Positions 50,101-63,282 of a stretch of 64,000 nucleotides of DNA are shown here, piece after piece; within the stretch, counting starts at the first letter, position 1; the number at the start of each line of letters is the position of its first letter. The notes beneath the pieces are model-generated. The model did no database searches. It saw only the letters and a list, made by a program, of their open reading frames with translations, and had not been told where the DNA came from. A program made the translations under genes and the position numbers. This stretch comes from Adineta steineri (taxonomy: Eukaryota; Rotifera; Eurotatoria; Adinetida; Adinetidae). The DNA lies in the NCBI GenBank assembly GCA_905250115.1, contig CAJNOI010000106.1, positions 124,001 through 188,000 of the forward strand, read 5' to 3'.

Positions 50101-51843
50101 ACCATATATGATTTCGTCTGGTACAAGTATGGCAACTCCTTACGTCGCCGGGTATGTTCAATGAATGGAAAGAATGACGTGTAAAATCAGTATTTTTGAT
50201 TGAAAAGATCGAATATAAACAACTATTTTGTGAAACACGACCTAAAAGGAGTGTTGAAGTGTATAGCGATAGAAATTTGCACATCCTCTCTTTACAGATC
50301 GTGATCGACAGGGTTCAATTCATATTCTAATTACTTCTTTTATTTTCAAAGGACTCTGGCACTTTTTTTAGCAAGTATTGGTAATCCTGCTCCATATACA
50401 GTTAGCGGCTATGCACAAAATGGACAATGTCGTCCTACGTTCTCTTTAGTTAAGAATATATTTCAATCAACTGCCAATGCAATTCAAATCTATAATTCTA
50501 TTGTTTTCGCTACTTCTGCAATGCAAGGTGCTGGTTTGGTAAATGTTTATCAAGCCATTACTGCTGGAACGATATTTTCACCAAGTGAACTTGCATTGAA
50601 TGACACAGTGAGACGAGCAACATCATATCGAGTCAGTGTTATTAACATTGGTAATCAAACAGCGATATATACAATGAGTCATAGTGGAGCTGCATTAGCA
50701 ACTGGAAAAGCAACAGGCGATGATCAACTTTTGGCACAACCAGTATACACAGCAGATTATGCTGTAAGTGTTGCGTTTATAGGAACTCACATTAAATTAA
50801 AAGATTATTGAAGAAAGAGAAGATTTTAAATTAGACTTATTTTCGATAAAACGAATCTACTACAAGAAACTGACGTAATCGACAGTTAGAGGATTTTTAT
50901 GCAGGATGATCTATGAACTCAGTCAATAAATTGCTTTTTCTATTATATAAAGGATGTTATTATCAATCCAGTTCAATTTACGCTTCAACCTGGTTATTCA
51001 CGTGAGATCACTCTTCAATTTGGAGAACCTACAAATGCAGATCCAAATCTTCTTCCTGTCTTTTCTGGTTTCATTTATGCCACTAATCAAGTCAATGGAG
51101 AAGTTACTCATCTGTTCTGTAAGTTTCTATTTCTAAAATATATAATGACATCTTGACAATTGTATAGATGCTGGTATGGTGGGTGATTACGGAAATGCAG
51201 GTATTTTCGTTCGAAACACGACATCAGGTGTTATAACAGGAATTCAAAAATCAGATGGTACATATGTATCCGATGGAGAATTGCCCTCTTTGAATGCTAC
51301 AACAGGGATAACTATTCAAATAGTTCTAGCATGGTCAACACGTGTGGTTATCGTACAAATTATTCCAGCAAATGGAACTGTTCTCGTTGGATTGAATGTC
51401 AGGTAATACTTTATAAGCTGATTCATTTGGAAGATTTAGACGAAGATGAATATTGCTTAGCTTTTATTTTAATCAACATAGAAACAGGACTGACGAAATA
51501 TATCTCGGAGAATAGATTCAAATTCAGTTTAGTTTAAAATCATATTGTTTTTAGTTCTGCCGTCATGTTCACTGATACCGACGAGTCGGAAGCGGTTATC
51601 GTTGATCCACCGAGAAATGCAGCTGCCGGTGTAGGCACAAGTTTTGCGGAATCATATCCAGCAGTATGGAATGGTAAAGTTGTTTTGAATAGTGTGAATG
51701 GAAATGCTTCAGTTACGACAATGCGTAATCTCAATCCCGGTACATATCGAATCCAATTTTCAGCTCTCAAACATTTTGGAAATCCATCAAATGATAATGA
51801 TTTTGAAGTTTTCAATTCACCAGCGTTTAAATTAGTATTCTGA
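47130..51843 (+). CDS. Membrane-anchored subtilisin-like serine protease (S8)
   Basis: Start Met 47130 (MDLPSNQNRHVSS). Exon 47275-47396 encodes a signal anchor (WFAIIMIVIAIGLLAVSIAL). Exon 47463-47624 encodes a Thr/Ser/Pro linker with the unit SNAPTTG repeated. A propeptide follows (TYIVEFPADVDVKNHF). The catalytic Asp is in VAVIDTGVDYAHPALGG, the His in SHGTHVAGIVGA, the oxyanion Asn in VALGNEGEGG and the Ser in SSGTSMATPYVAG. A PA-type insertion (ICSVGYRCNLAFEVGARGCL) lies between Asn and Ser, and beta-rich C-terminal domains end at 51843. About 1,050 residues in some 17 exons, all in frame. Family knowledge: this architecture (propeptide, S8 with PA insert, Fn3-like tail) is typical of secreted bacterial and fungal Vpr/C5a-type proteases. 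Here it has gained many introns and an N-terminal anchor. It probably works at the cell surface or in a vesicle lumen. Confidence 0.9.
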
Positions 51844-52427
51844 ATCTTTACAATATGATAGATCGCATCTTTATTTAACTTCAACTTTTCTATTTACTAA
51901 TGTTTTATTATTTATTTTTTTCTAAAATTAACGCTTTTCTTCCCGTCTCTCTCATACCAGCATCCACACGCTTTTTATTATTTTAATAAATTTTTAAACG
52001 GTATAAAAACAAATAAGAAGGGACAGATTGTGATACATATACAAAAAAAGCTGTATTTACTGTTTTATGATTGATAACTGTTCCTTACAATTGACCAAAA
52101 AATTCAATATTATCATCCTACACCACATACTCACGTCGTGCAGAATCAAAAATAGTTCTGCAAAATTCTTTTTTTTCAGAGTAGAAGACTCTTTTCAAAA
52201 GCGTCAGTTTTCATGAAAGTTTGAAAAAATACTTCATTTACGTCGAAGACATCTTGGTGTTTCTGCTACCGGTGAAAATACAGGTGACCTGTTGCTTTAT
52301 TTTCATAGAAAAGTATTATTCATAAGAGAATTTTATTTCATGATTAGATAAATATATTCAACAAAATTAGAAAGAGCAAGATTGAAAATGTGATGAAAGA
52401 ATAAGAGAATCAATCATCTTGGTCCTC
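51844..52427. other. Intergenic region between subtilase and small glycine-zipper gene
   Basis: Convergent 3' ends. No gene or repeat supported. Confidence 0.4.
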
Positions 52428-52589
52428 TCAGTCTCCCTGTGCTATATGAACCACACAATCTACGATCGTTGCAGCACCTGCACCTACGACTGCACCAAAA
52501 GGTCCCCCGATAGCTGCTCCAGTAGTAGCACCAGTAGCTGCCACAGTCATAAGCTCCTGTGCGATATCTGAAGGTTTATCGTCGGACAT
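52428..52589 (-). CDS. 53-residue glycine-zipper protein
   Basis: The frame begins MSDDKPSDIAQELMTVAA, runs through a Gly/Ala-rich helix (GATTGAAIGGPFGAVVGAG), and ends CVVHIAQGD before TGA at 52428-52430. A GxxxG-like pattern in a single hydrophobic helix suggests membrane insertion or helix packing. Gene structure supports it. The ATG follows the acceptor TTTTCAG by one base. A 54-nt 5' UTR intron (52591-52644) has a GTAAGT donor. A TATATAA box lies at 52759-52765 on the same strand. There is no signal peptide. Similar small glycine-zipper proteins include membrane-active peptides and structural tails, so function cannot be assigned. It is too short for most ORF filters. Confidence 0.6.
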   Translation of the reverse strand: MSDDKPSDIAQELMTVAATGATTGAAIGGPFGAVVGAGAATIVDCVVHIAQGD

Positions 52590-52758
52590 TCTGAAAAGAA
52601 AACAATATGAGACTAAGATATCCTTTTTGATATAATCTACTTACATTCAATGTGTGTAAAATAGTTGTCTAAAGAGTTGAGGTTCTTCGACTATGTTCGA
52701 TTTTAAGAAGGCAAGATAGTGAGTATATGTTTGTGTGATATTAGTTAAGTTCGCTGTA

Positions 52759-52765
52759 TTATATA
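52759..52765 (-). promoter_or_regulatory. TATA box of the small glycine-zipper gene
   Basis: TATATAA on the minus strand, upstream of a short 5' UTR exon that ends at the GTAAGT donor at 52639-52644. Spacing to the start codon is about 170 bp including the intron. Confidence 0.5.
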
Positions 52766-52769
52766 CACT

Positions 52770-53580
52770 AGAGATACGTGCTGGTATGGCTAGAATGTTG
52801 TATTTTTCCTGGTGATAGTAGGGATAAAACCGGAATTTAGAAGATAACCGAAAGGATAAGAAATTATTCGATACATTCTTCGTACTTCTCTTGTTCCTCT
52901 TTTTTATTCATTTGATAACAATAAAGAGAGAATATAGAATCACATAATTATCATCGACGTGATAGTATGAAAATAGAACGAAATACTCTGTATGACAGAA
53001 GATAGTGCTTCTACTAGAACACTATTGATGAATCACGAAATTATTCTTGATGACATCAGATCAAGAAATTTCCAAGACAAAGAACAATGATTCATCATAT
53101 ACTAATTCGTTTTTTGAAAAAGCAAATATTAGATATTAGTCTCATTGATTGTAAAGGATAAGATGGCCTCTCTGTAATGAACAGCCAAGAAACCATTTCA
53201 ACATATTCAATTTTCAGATGATATTGTGATAAGATTATAATTGTTACGAGAAATTACTTTTTACTTTTCTAAATATAGCAACTATTTATCTTTCCGTGAA
53301 GATATGTTAAGTTAAAATAACTTTAAAATCAATTTTCATTGTATTTTATATGATCTTTCTTTGCTAGATGCATTCATTCATATTTTATAAAAATAAGTCT
53401 GTGCAATATAAGAGACGTTCAATAAATCGAGTTGGTAGAAGTATTTTGAAAAAAACTGTATCTAAACGGATGGTACCAGCACCTGTAACATGTATGTCGA
53501 GAAAAATACTTTCTGCAATGACAAATAAATGAAAATGAATACAATCAACAATTTACCATTATTACTGCTCATGTTTTCAA
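52770..53580. other. Intergenic region
   Basis: AT-rich, no supported gene or repeat before the acetyltransferase promoter block. Confidence 0.4.
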
Positions 53581-53583
53581 ATA

Positions 53584-53707
53584 ACGGACGATAGCGACGC
53601 ATATCTATCAACTATTTATTGGGTGACATTTGCCTTCCAATCCATTAATGTGCTTACACGTACGTGCGTATCCGTTGATGTTGACGATAGGGTTTCATCA
53701 ACCAGGT
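53584..53707 (+). promoter_or_regulatory. Promoter and 5' UTR block of acetyltransferase copy 1
   Basis: A block almost identical to 55208-55331. It includes GGACGATAGCGACGCATATC, the near-palindrome ACACGTACGTGCGTATCCGT and a donor CAACCAG|GTAGAA. It conserves better than the following intron, so it is probably promoter plus leader exon rather than passive duplicate. Confidence 0.6.
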
Positions 53708-53823
53708 AGAACTGAAAGAAACTTTGATATCATATGCCTTGATCCTTTTTTAAATAGTAGTATAGCTTTAAATAAATGTTGTTTATCGATCACTAGTTCG
53801 AATAATTATTTTATCGTTTCAGA

Positions 53824-54462
53824 ATGTCGACTGATACACGTACTGAAAAAGAAAAAATGATTGCTGGTGATATGTATAATGCATTTGTGCCAGAATTAGT
53901 ACTTGAACGAGCAAAATGCCGAGAAATGGTTTTTGATTATAATTTAACTCGACCCACTGATGGAAAGAAACGTGGTGAAATATTAAAAAAATTATTTGGT
54001 CAATTCGGATCTAATTCAAATATTGAAACACCATTTCAATGTGATTTGGGTTATAATATTCATTGGGGTGACAATTCATTTGCTAATTATAACTTCACTA
54101 TACTTGATATATGTCCAGTTTACGTTGGTAATTATGTTCTTATAGGTCCTGATGTAAAACTATATGGTGCAACACATCCAATCGATCCTCAAGAACGACT
54201 TAATGGATTAGAATATGGTAAACCTATACGAATCGGTAATAATGTATGGATTGGTGGTGGAAGTATTATTGTAGCTGGAGCAACGATTGGTGATAATAGT
54301 GTTATTGGAGCTGGAAGTGTTGTTGTCAAAGATATACCAGCGAATGTTGTTGCTGTTGGGAATCCTTGTAAAGTCATTAAACAATTACAACCACCAACAA
54401 GACCACCGAAAGAGTTTCAACAAATGACTGGATTTGATTATGAAAAGTTAAAAGAAAAATAA
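53824..54462 (+). CDS. Maltose/galactoside O-acetyltransferase-type enzyme, copy 1
   Basis: 212 codons without introns. N-terminal Mac domain (EKEKMIAGDMYNAFVPELV, ERAKCREMVFDYN) followed by a left-handed beta-helix of hexapeptide repeats (IRIGNNVWIGGGSIIVAGAT, IGDNSVIGAGSVVVKDIPAN). The expected catalytic His is in GATHPID. Family knowledge: these trimeric enzymes move acetyl from acetyl-CoA to sugar hydroxyls. The ATG sits one base after a TTTCAG acceptor, so the mRNA has a spliced 5' leader. The uninterrupted coding region and family distribution suggest bacterial or fungal origin, with a eukaryotic leader intron added. A second copy lies 1,598 bp downstream. Confidence 0.9.
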   Translation: MSTDTRTEKEKMIAGDMYNAFVPELVLERAKCREMVFDYNLTRPTDGKKRGEILKKLFGQFGSNSNIETPFQCDLGYNIHWGDNSFANYNFTILDICPVYVGNYVLIGPDVKLYGATHPIDPQERLNGLEYGKPIRIGNNVWIGGGSIIVAGATIGDNSVIGAGSVVVKDIPANVVAVGNPCKVIKQLQPPTRPPKEFQQMTGFDYEKLKEK

Positions 54463-55203
54463 GTTTTATAACATAATGATTTACAGCAATATTAATAATA
54501 TTATGCGATTAGCTTTTAACATGAAATGATTTTTTGAATAAAACAATGACACATAAAAGTAAAATCGAATAAGTTTTGTTTTTCCTGATCCTCAAAAATT
54601 CTGATTAAAACTGAACTTATCATTGACAAATGAAATATGAACTCACATTACAAATTTGAGTATAATAGTTAATAAATTCGCGAAGTATTGTTGCTGAAAT
54701 ATTTCGAAAGGAAATTTTGTTAAATATAATCATTGCATTGGTACAATACGAAAGCGATTTTGAATATTGTGAAATATTTTCACAAGATACGGAACAACGA
54801 ATCAAATTTCAAAAGATAAACTAGCAAGTATACTCAAAAATTTGGTTTAGCAATTGAAGTACATAGAAATGAGTTCGATTTCTCAACAAAAACTTTCAAT
54901 ATCTGAATGGTAAAATAGTTCATTTTATGTAAAGGATATTCGCACTACTTTTTCGTGTTCTCTTTATTTATCATATTATTAATTAGCAAAGACTAACTTG
55001 TACTATACCGTAAACGAAGTTTACTTTTGAATTAACATTCTGCTCTATATCAATCGACGAATTCCTAATATTTCCCAATAGTCGATATTATCATATGTGA
55101 AAATTAAATCAATTACATCTGTGTTGCATGCCTCATGAAATGCATTGACTTGTAGTTCATTGATACTAATGTTTCTAAAATTTACAAAGAAATTTTTACA
55201 TTA
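54463..55203. other. Spacer between acetyltransferase copies
   Basis: The first ~90 bp are the 3' UTR, nearly identical in both copies (GTTTTATAACATAATGATTT) with an AATAAA signal. The rest is not shared and has no gene. Confidence 0.5.
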
Positions 55204-55207
55204 ACAG

Positions 55208-55331
55208 CGGACGATAGCGACGCATATCTGTCAACTATTTATTGGGTGACATTTGCCTTCCAATCCATTAATGTGCTTACACGTACGTGCGTATCCGTTG
55301 ATGTTGACGATGGGGTTTCATCAACCAGGTA
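55208..55331 (+). promoter_or_regulatory. Promoter and 5' UTR block of acetyltransferase copy 2
   Basis: Duplicate of the 53584-53707 block with only a few base changes, ending at the same donor. Confidence 0.6.
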
Positions 55332-55421
55332 GAACTGAAAGAAACTTTAATATCATATGACTTGATCCTTCTTGAATTATAGTGTAGTCTCATATAAGTG
55401 TTGTTTATTGACTGTTTCAGA

Positions 55422-56060
55422 ATGTCGACTAATACACGTACCGAAAAAGAAAAAATGATTGCTGGTGAAATGTATAATGCATTTACACCAGAATTATTAC
55501 AGGAACGAGCAAAATGCCGAGAAATGGTTTTTGATTATAATTTAACTCGACCAACCGACGGAAAGAAACGTGGTGAAATAATAAAAAAATTATTTGGCCA
55601 ATTTGGATCTAATTCAGTTATTGAAACACCATTTCAATGTGATTATGGTTATAATATTCATTGGGGGGAAAATTCATTTGCTAATTATAATTTTGTTGTA
55701 CTTGATACATGTCCAGTTTATGTTGGTAATTATGTCCTTATAGGTCCTGATGTAAAACTATATGCTGCAACACATCCCATTGATCCTCAAGAACGACTTG
55801 ATGGATTAGAATATGGTAAACCTATACGAATTGGTAATAATGTATGGATTGGTGGTGGAAGTATTATTGTAGCTGGAGCAACGATTGGTGATAATAGTGT
55901 TATTGGAGCTGGAAGTGTTGTTGTCAAAGACATACCAGCTAATGTTGTTGCTGTTGGTAATCCTTGTAAAGTCATTAAAAAATTAGAATCGCCAACAAGA
56001 CCACCGAAAGAATTTCAACAAATGACTGGTTTTGATTATGAAAAATTAAAAGAAAAATAA
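55422..56060 (+). CDS. Maltose/galactoside O-acetyltransferase-type enzyme, copy 2
   Basis: 212 codons, same length and architecture as copy 1, differing at only a small fraction of residues (for example GEMYNAFTPELLQ, VVLDTCPVYVG, AATHPID). The active-site His and the hexapeptide repeats are intact. Start at ATG 55422, one base after the acceptor GTTTCAG. The ATG at 55398 is in the leader intron by comparison with copy 1. Coding region, leader, intron position and 3' UTR were duplicated together. Confidence 0.9.
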   Translation: MSTNTRTEKEKMIAGEMYNAFTPELLQERAKCREMVFDYNLTRPTDGKKRGEIIKKLFGQFGSNSVIETPFQCDYGYNIHWGENSFANYNFVVLDTCPVYVGNYVLIGPDVKLYAATHPIDPQERLDGLEYGKPIRIGNNVWIGGGSIIVAGATIGDNSVIGAGSVVVKDIPANVVAVGNPCKVIKKLESPTRPPKEFQQMTGFDYEKLKEK

Positions 56061-56283
56061 GTTTTATAACATAATGATTTACAGCAATATTAATAATATT
56101 ATGCGATTAGCTTTTAACATGAAATGATTTTTGAATAAAAACAACGCTTTTACTCTTTTTTTTCTTGTAATTCACGAGTCAAGACATATAATGTCAATCT
56201 AAATAAGCTCTTTATTTGCACTAGATTAATGATAATATTCTTATTTCTAGATAGTTAATTTATTGTAAAAGACCAATTAATCC

Positions 56284-58575
56284 ATGTTCATAGTCAGAAT
56301 AATAAGAGGTCGTCTATGGCGTTTTATTAGTTTTTTTCTAATGATATATATATTATTTGTGCTTTATTCGTTACATTTATTTAATTCTGACAATCATGAA
56401 ATAACAACAACAACATCACCACCATCTCATATTAAAAAAAAAGAAGCAGAAAATAAAGAGCCAATGCAAGTTGATGTTCCTCATGTTAAGATCGATTTGT
56501 CAAATTTGCAACCTGTAATGACTAAAGGTGTGTTAGGTAATTATGAACCAAAAAAAATTGAAAAAATACCTGGTCCAGGTGAGGGTGGTGAAGGTGTTAT
56601 ATTAACTGATGCAAAAGAAAAAGAATTAGGAGATAAATCTGTTGCTGAATATGGTTTTAATGAAGTAGCTAGTGATAAAATTTCATTAGATAGACATACA
56701 CGTGATACAAGGTAAAGACTAATAAATTATTTAGAAAAAATGTTATTTATAAAAAAAACAACATTTTTAGACCAGATGAATGTAAATATTGGAATTATCC
56801 AAGTGTGGAAAAATTACCAACTGCATCAGTTATTCTAGTTTTTTATGATGAAGGTTGGTCAACATTAGTACGAACAATTCATTCTGTTATAAATACAAGT
56901 CCAAAAGAATTATTAAAAGATATTATTTGTGTTGATGATTATAGTGATGATAAACATATTACTGAACGTTTACCGGAATATATTAAGAGATGGAATGGTC
57001 TTGTTAAATATGTTCGAACAAAACAACGGTAAATTTATCTTTGAAAAAAAAACATATATATATATTTAAAACTCGTTTTCTAGTGTTGGACTTGTTCAAG
57101 CTCGTGTTGTTGGAGCACGTGCTGCTGCAGGTGATGTTGTTGTAGTATTAGATGCTCATTGTGAATGTGTACGTTTTGTTTGTTCTATTCTTTTTTGGAG
57201 ATTTGTACTTTTCTTATAGGTAACAAATTGGTTACCACCATTATTAACTCGAATAGCGTTGAATCGTAAAACATTAGCAGTACCAATTGTTGATGGAATT
57301 CAATGGGATACTCTTCAACATAATTCAGTTTATTTTGGTGGATCACTTAATAGAGGTATTTGGGAATGGGGTTTTCTATATAAAGAAACTGAAATACCAA
57401 AACGTGAACGTGATAAATTACAATATCCAACGGAACCTTATAAAAGTCCAACAGTAAATTATAGAAAAAACAAATAATTTCGATTATTTTATAAAAAATT
57501 TTAATTTAGCATGCCGGTGGTTTACTTGCTATTGAGAAAAATTGGTTTTTTGAACTAGGTGGCTACGATCCAGATATTAAAATTTGGTAAGATTATTTTT
57601 TTATTAGAAAAATTAAATTTAATATTTTTCTTTTAGGGGTGGTATGTATAGAAATCTCGAATAAAAGAATTTTAATCTTATTGTTTTTAATTAGGTGAAC
57701 AGTATGAATTAAGTTTCAAAGTTTGGATGTGTGGTGGACAACTTGAATGGTAAATTTCATATGAGGAGATCGATCAGTTTTTATTTATTTCATTTTTAGG
57801 GTTACATGCAGTCACGTTGGTCATATCTATCGAGGACCACGTACACGAAGTATGCATCCTCGAGGTGCAAATCTTTATCAAAGTCATGTTAATCATATGC
57901 GTGTTGCTGAGGTATGAAGTTGCGTTTATATATATCTATCTAAATTTATTGATTAGATTTGGATGGATGATTATAAAAAATATTATTTAAATCGTCAACC
58001 AAGTCATGCTCATCTTGACATAGGTGATACAACTGAATATAAAGCATTACGACAACGTTTAAATTGTTCAAGTTTTAAATGGTTTTTGGATAATGTTGCA
58101 TATGAAATGCCTGATAAATATCCATTACCACCAGACAATCTTGTTTGGGGTGAAATGCGTAATGTAGAACATAGTCAAACATGTGCTGATACATATGGTA
58201 AATCATTCGGTAATGAAATTGGTGTATCTGGTTGTCATGGGCAAGGTGGTAATCAATTATTTCGTCTAAATGTCGAAGGTGAATGGTCAACGGATGAACG
58301 TTGTCTAGTAGCTAATGGTGATTCTATTGTATCAAGGTAAGCAAAAGAAAAATCAAGTAAATATATATAGATTTATATGATTTCTTTGTAGATACTGTGT
58401 ATCATCGGGACAATGGATTCCGAAAGGTGAATGGACATATGATAATCAAACACGACAAATTCGTTCATCAAAAGTTTCGAAATGTGTCGAAGCCGACAGT
58501 AAACGTTTATTTTTGAATACTTGTCAAAATAATAGTACGGCACAAAAATGGATATGGAAAGAAACGTATCTGTAA
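56284..58575 (+). CDS. GALNT: Polypeptide N-acetylgalactosaminyltransferase (GT27)
   Basis: Ten exons totalling 1,818 bp (605 residues): 56284-56711, 56771-57028, 57084-57168, 57220-57453, 57510-57586, 57637-57641, 57695-57749, 57800-57911, 57957-58336, 58392-58575. Type II anchor near residues 10-30 (FISFFLMIYILFVLYSLHLF) and a stem. The GT-A domain has TASVILVFYDEGWSTLVRT, LDAHCE (DxH manganese motif), HAGGLLAIEKNWFFELGGYD and IWGGEQYELSFKVWMCGG. A C-terminal ricin-type lectin domain follows (CADTYGKSF to WIWKETYL). It starts mucin-type O-glycosylation in the Golgi by adding GalNAc to Ser/Thr. Exon 6 is only 5 nt (GGGTG), needed to encode WGG. The gene appears complete. Confidence 0.93.
57637..57641 (+). 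other. GALNT: 5-nt microexon of GALNT
   Basis: GGGTG between acceptor CTTTTAG and donor GTATGT. Joining TG, GGGTG and GTGAACAG gives W-G-G-E-Q, the conserved motif. Confidence 0.85.
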
Positions 58576-58878
58576 TGAATAAATATCAAAAAATATCTAT
58601 ATATATAAACTCAAAAGCTCATTTTGATAATCTCAAAACTAACATTTCCATCTTCTTCTTGTGATATCTTTCATTTCTTTTTCCATTTAGCTTTTGATGT
58701 TTTTTCGTGCTGTTATAATTTATTTTAATAATTTGTTTGTTTTTTAAATAAATTAAATAATCGCATATAGCTCAATTGATATTAGTTATGACTATGAAAC
58801 GTATCTTAAGATTGATAACTTTTATATGATAAAAAAAAGAAGTAATAGAAAAAGACAAAAGTAGATATGAATATTACA
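58576..58878. other. Spacer between convergent genes
   Basis: About 300 bp holding the 3' UTRs of GALNT and UBL4A, which face each other. AATAAA-like signals occur on the plus strand near 58744-58756. No other feature is seen. Confidence 0.5.
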
Positions 58879-59404
58879 TCAGACAGTTTGATTTAATCGA
58901 TCAGCACATAATTTTTCAATATCATCTAAACTTAATCGATCAACAGTATTTTTCATTTCCTAGAAAAACAAAATAAAAGAATAAATCGAAATTTTTATTT
59001 TTAAATTTTACTGTTTGAAATGCTATTACAAATGCTTCACGTTCATTTGGATTTTCAATCCATTTCGATGCAAGTAAACGTAATTCATTTGTAAATGCAT
59101 TATTTGTTGATTTAACGGGTGTAGTTTGTGTTGAAACCATTAAATGTAATTTTGAACCATCACTTATTTGATAATCACATATGGATCCATCATGTAATGG
59201 TTTACCTTTGAGAACTAATTTTTGTTGATTGACTGGAATATTTAATTGTTGAGCAAGACGGGATTTGATTTCTTGAATTGTATCAAGTGGTGAAACCTAA
59301 ATATTTCTTTTTTTAGGAGAAGAAAATAGGAGCAAAAAACTACATACGTCCAATTGAATTTCATTTGTTCCTGGGCTATTAAGTTGTTTAATATAAATAA
59401 ACAT
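58879..59404 (-). CDS. UBL4A: Ubiquitin-like protein 4A / GET5 homologue
   Basis: Three exons on the minus strand give about 142 residues. An N-terminal ubiquitin-like fold (MFIYIKQLNSPGTNEIQLD, then TIQEIKSRLAQQL, KLVLKGKPLHDGSICDYQI, GSKLHLMV) is followed by a linker. The short C-terminal helical domain has VDRLSLDDIEKLCADRL, which matches the TUGS region that binds BAG6 in UBL4A. There is no diglycine tail, so it is not a conjugated modifier. Family knowledge: it acts in the cytosolic complex that hands tail-anchored proteins to GET3/TRC40. The Met 59404 start sits directly on the ubiquitin fold. Confidence 0.85.
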
Positions 59405-59756
59405 CTAGAAATGAGCGCATATGCGCATACATAGAATTTTTTTTCTTGCGCATACAGATATACATTTACTTAATTAGACAAACTTTCTTTTTCTAAAATA
59501 TAGAAATCTGTGTAGACAAAAAAAAAGAGACAAATGTTAGTACATATTTTAAGCTATATAAAACTAAACACACGCACACACATTGCTTGATTCAATAGGC
59601 AAGCAATAAAAAAAAATATTAATTATAGTCATATCAATAAATGTATTCTTCATCATCATAACGAAGATAATTATACAATAAGAACACAAATGAGCAAAAA
59701 ATAATAAGAATTGTATATATAGACATATATTTTAAACACGAAAAAAAGATTTATTT
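59405..59756. other. Spacer between UBL4A and MAPKAPK2
   Basis: About 350 bp upstream of UBL4A and downstream of MAPKAPK2 (both minus strand). It contains the 3' UTR of the kinase and presumably the UBL4A promoter. Confidence 0.4.
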
Positions 59757-61657
<1,901 letters not shown>

Positions 61658-63244
61658 TTGTACAAAAAGAAAAATGACTAGATTATTTTCTGAAAGTAAT
61701 GGACAAAAAACAGAATGTTTGTTTTCTTATCATACTGCACTGATTGTATTTATATACATATAAACATGGACGGAAAAATGAAGTACGTACCACGTACTGG
61801 CAGTGCGTTTATGTACGAACTTAATGGATACATATTTCTTTTGCTTCTTTCTCCTTTTATTTTCAAATATTTGTCGTATGAAATGACGTGTTCTGTATGC
61901 TTTTATCGTTATCATTCTTTACCTCATCAATATGTGTAATATTTGCTTTGTTAAAATAGCTTACAAACACTATTATTTTAGATTAAAAAAAAAGACGGAA
62001 GAAACATGACAAGAGTAAAATTCACGACTACTATTTTATCTTTAAACTTCGAAAAGAAAAAGTCATTAATTCAAATAAATATGATTCATTCGAAATCAGA
62101 ATTTGATAATGTAAGAAAACAAAGTCAACAGCAACAAGACTATTTTTATAATTGTGCAATAAATAATACTTACATTTGCATTCTTTTATTGTCTTATCAG
62201 AAAATCATTATATATATATATATTTAGACTTACTTTTTACTTGATGTCATTTTGTTGTTGATAGAAAGCTTTGATCAAGATTGATCGATAGATATATCTA
62301 AAAAATATAATATTTCAGATGGAATAAAATCTTTTGTTTTAAATAATATTATAACATAATGTATGAATATTTCTATCATGCGAAACGATCATTCAAAAAC
62401 AACAACAACAATCATAATAATAATAAACGAAAAAAAGAGAAAAAAAAAACAGAACAAACATTACGACGACGAATCGACAGACAAATAGTCATGAGCTCTT
62501 TATTTTTTTTGTTATTATTAGTTTTTATATCAATATTTAGACAAAACAATTTTTTTATTAGATTTCTAATTATCGAAATGATCGGTATTATCATTATAAA
62601 ATATTCATTTTTCTGAATAAATTAATACATAGATAAAAAAAATACATCTATCATACCGACAGCGCTATTTTTGTATTAGTCATTATTAACCAATCAAACG
62701 TTCGTTTTACCAACGACTTCTATAACTAACTATTTTAATTATCAATAGAGTTTGATTGTCTTACATTCTCGATAATTTTAAAATAAAAATTTAAAAACTA
62801 TTTGCAATTCTATCAGTGTATTAGTACTGTACATATATGTATTTCGTCAGTGGTGATACTTTCTGTTCGATGAGTCGCTCTTGAGAATCATAGGTTCTGC
62901 GTTGAATTACATTTATTATTTGTACTTACCACTAAGAATGATGATGTTGGTGATGAATCGTAAGTGAACAGAAAATATATACGATAGTGGGTGATACGTA
63001 TTCGGGAAATACCTATTGGATTGTCAAAATATAGTAGTTGGAGAAAATCTCAAAAGATGCAATACATATGATAAGAAGGAATAACCCAAACATATGTGTC
63101 ATTTTAACGAAGAAATCAATCAAGTAGAACGAAAGAACAATACGTATGCGAGGAGTACAATTAGTAAATATTATATCGATACGACATGTTTGGCTTGGGT
63201 GTTGAATTTTAACTATTCGGAAATTAGATCTTTGAAATACAAGT
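61658..63244. other. Upstream of MAPKAPK2; no gene supported
   Basis: AT-rich region that should contain the kinase promoter and perhaps a 5' UTR exon. Small frames (for example 62359-62616) are low-complexity Asn/Lys runs. Confidence 0.4.
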
Positions 63245-63282
63245 AGGGTGTGGGTGTGAACGTTGTCTCTCATTCTTACAAT
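63245..63282. repeat. Half copy of the telomere-like hairpin
   Basis: AGGGTGTGGGTGTGAACG followed by TTGTCTCTCATTC, matching the left arm and spacer core of the other copies. No C-rich arm follows. Confidence 0.5.

Noticed and set aside
55398-55421. Earlier start (ATG 55398) for acetyltransferase copy 2
   Set aside because: It lies in the leader intron before the TTTCAG acceptor, and copy 1 has no equivalent.
62359-62616. Plus-strand frame of 85 codons
   Set aside because: Low-complexity Asn/Lys and Phe/Ile runs from AAC/AAT and TTT tracts; no splice context.
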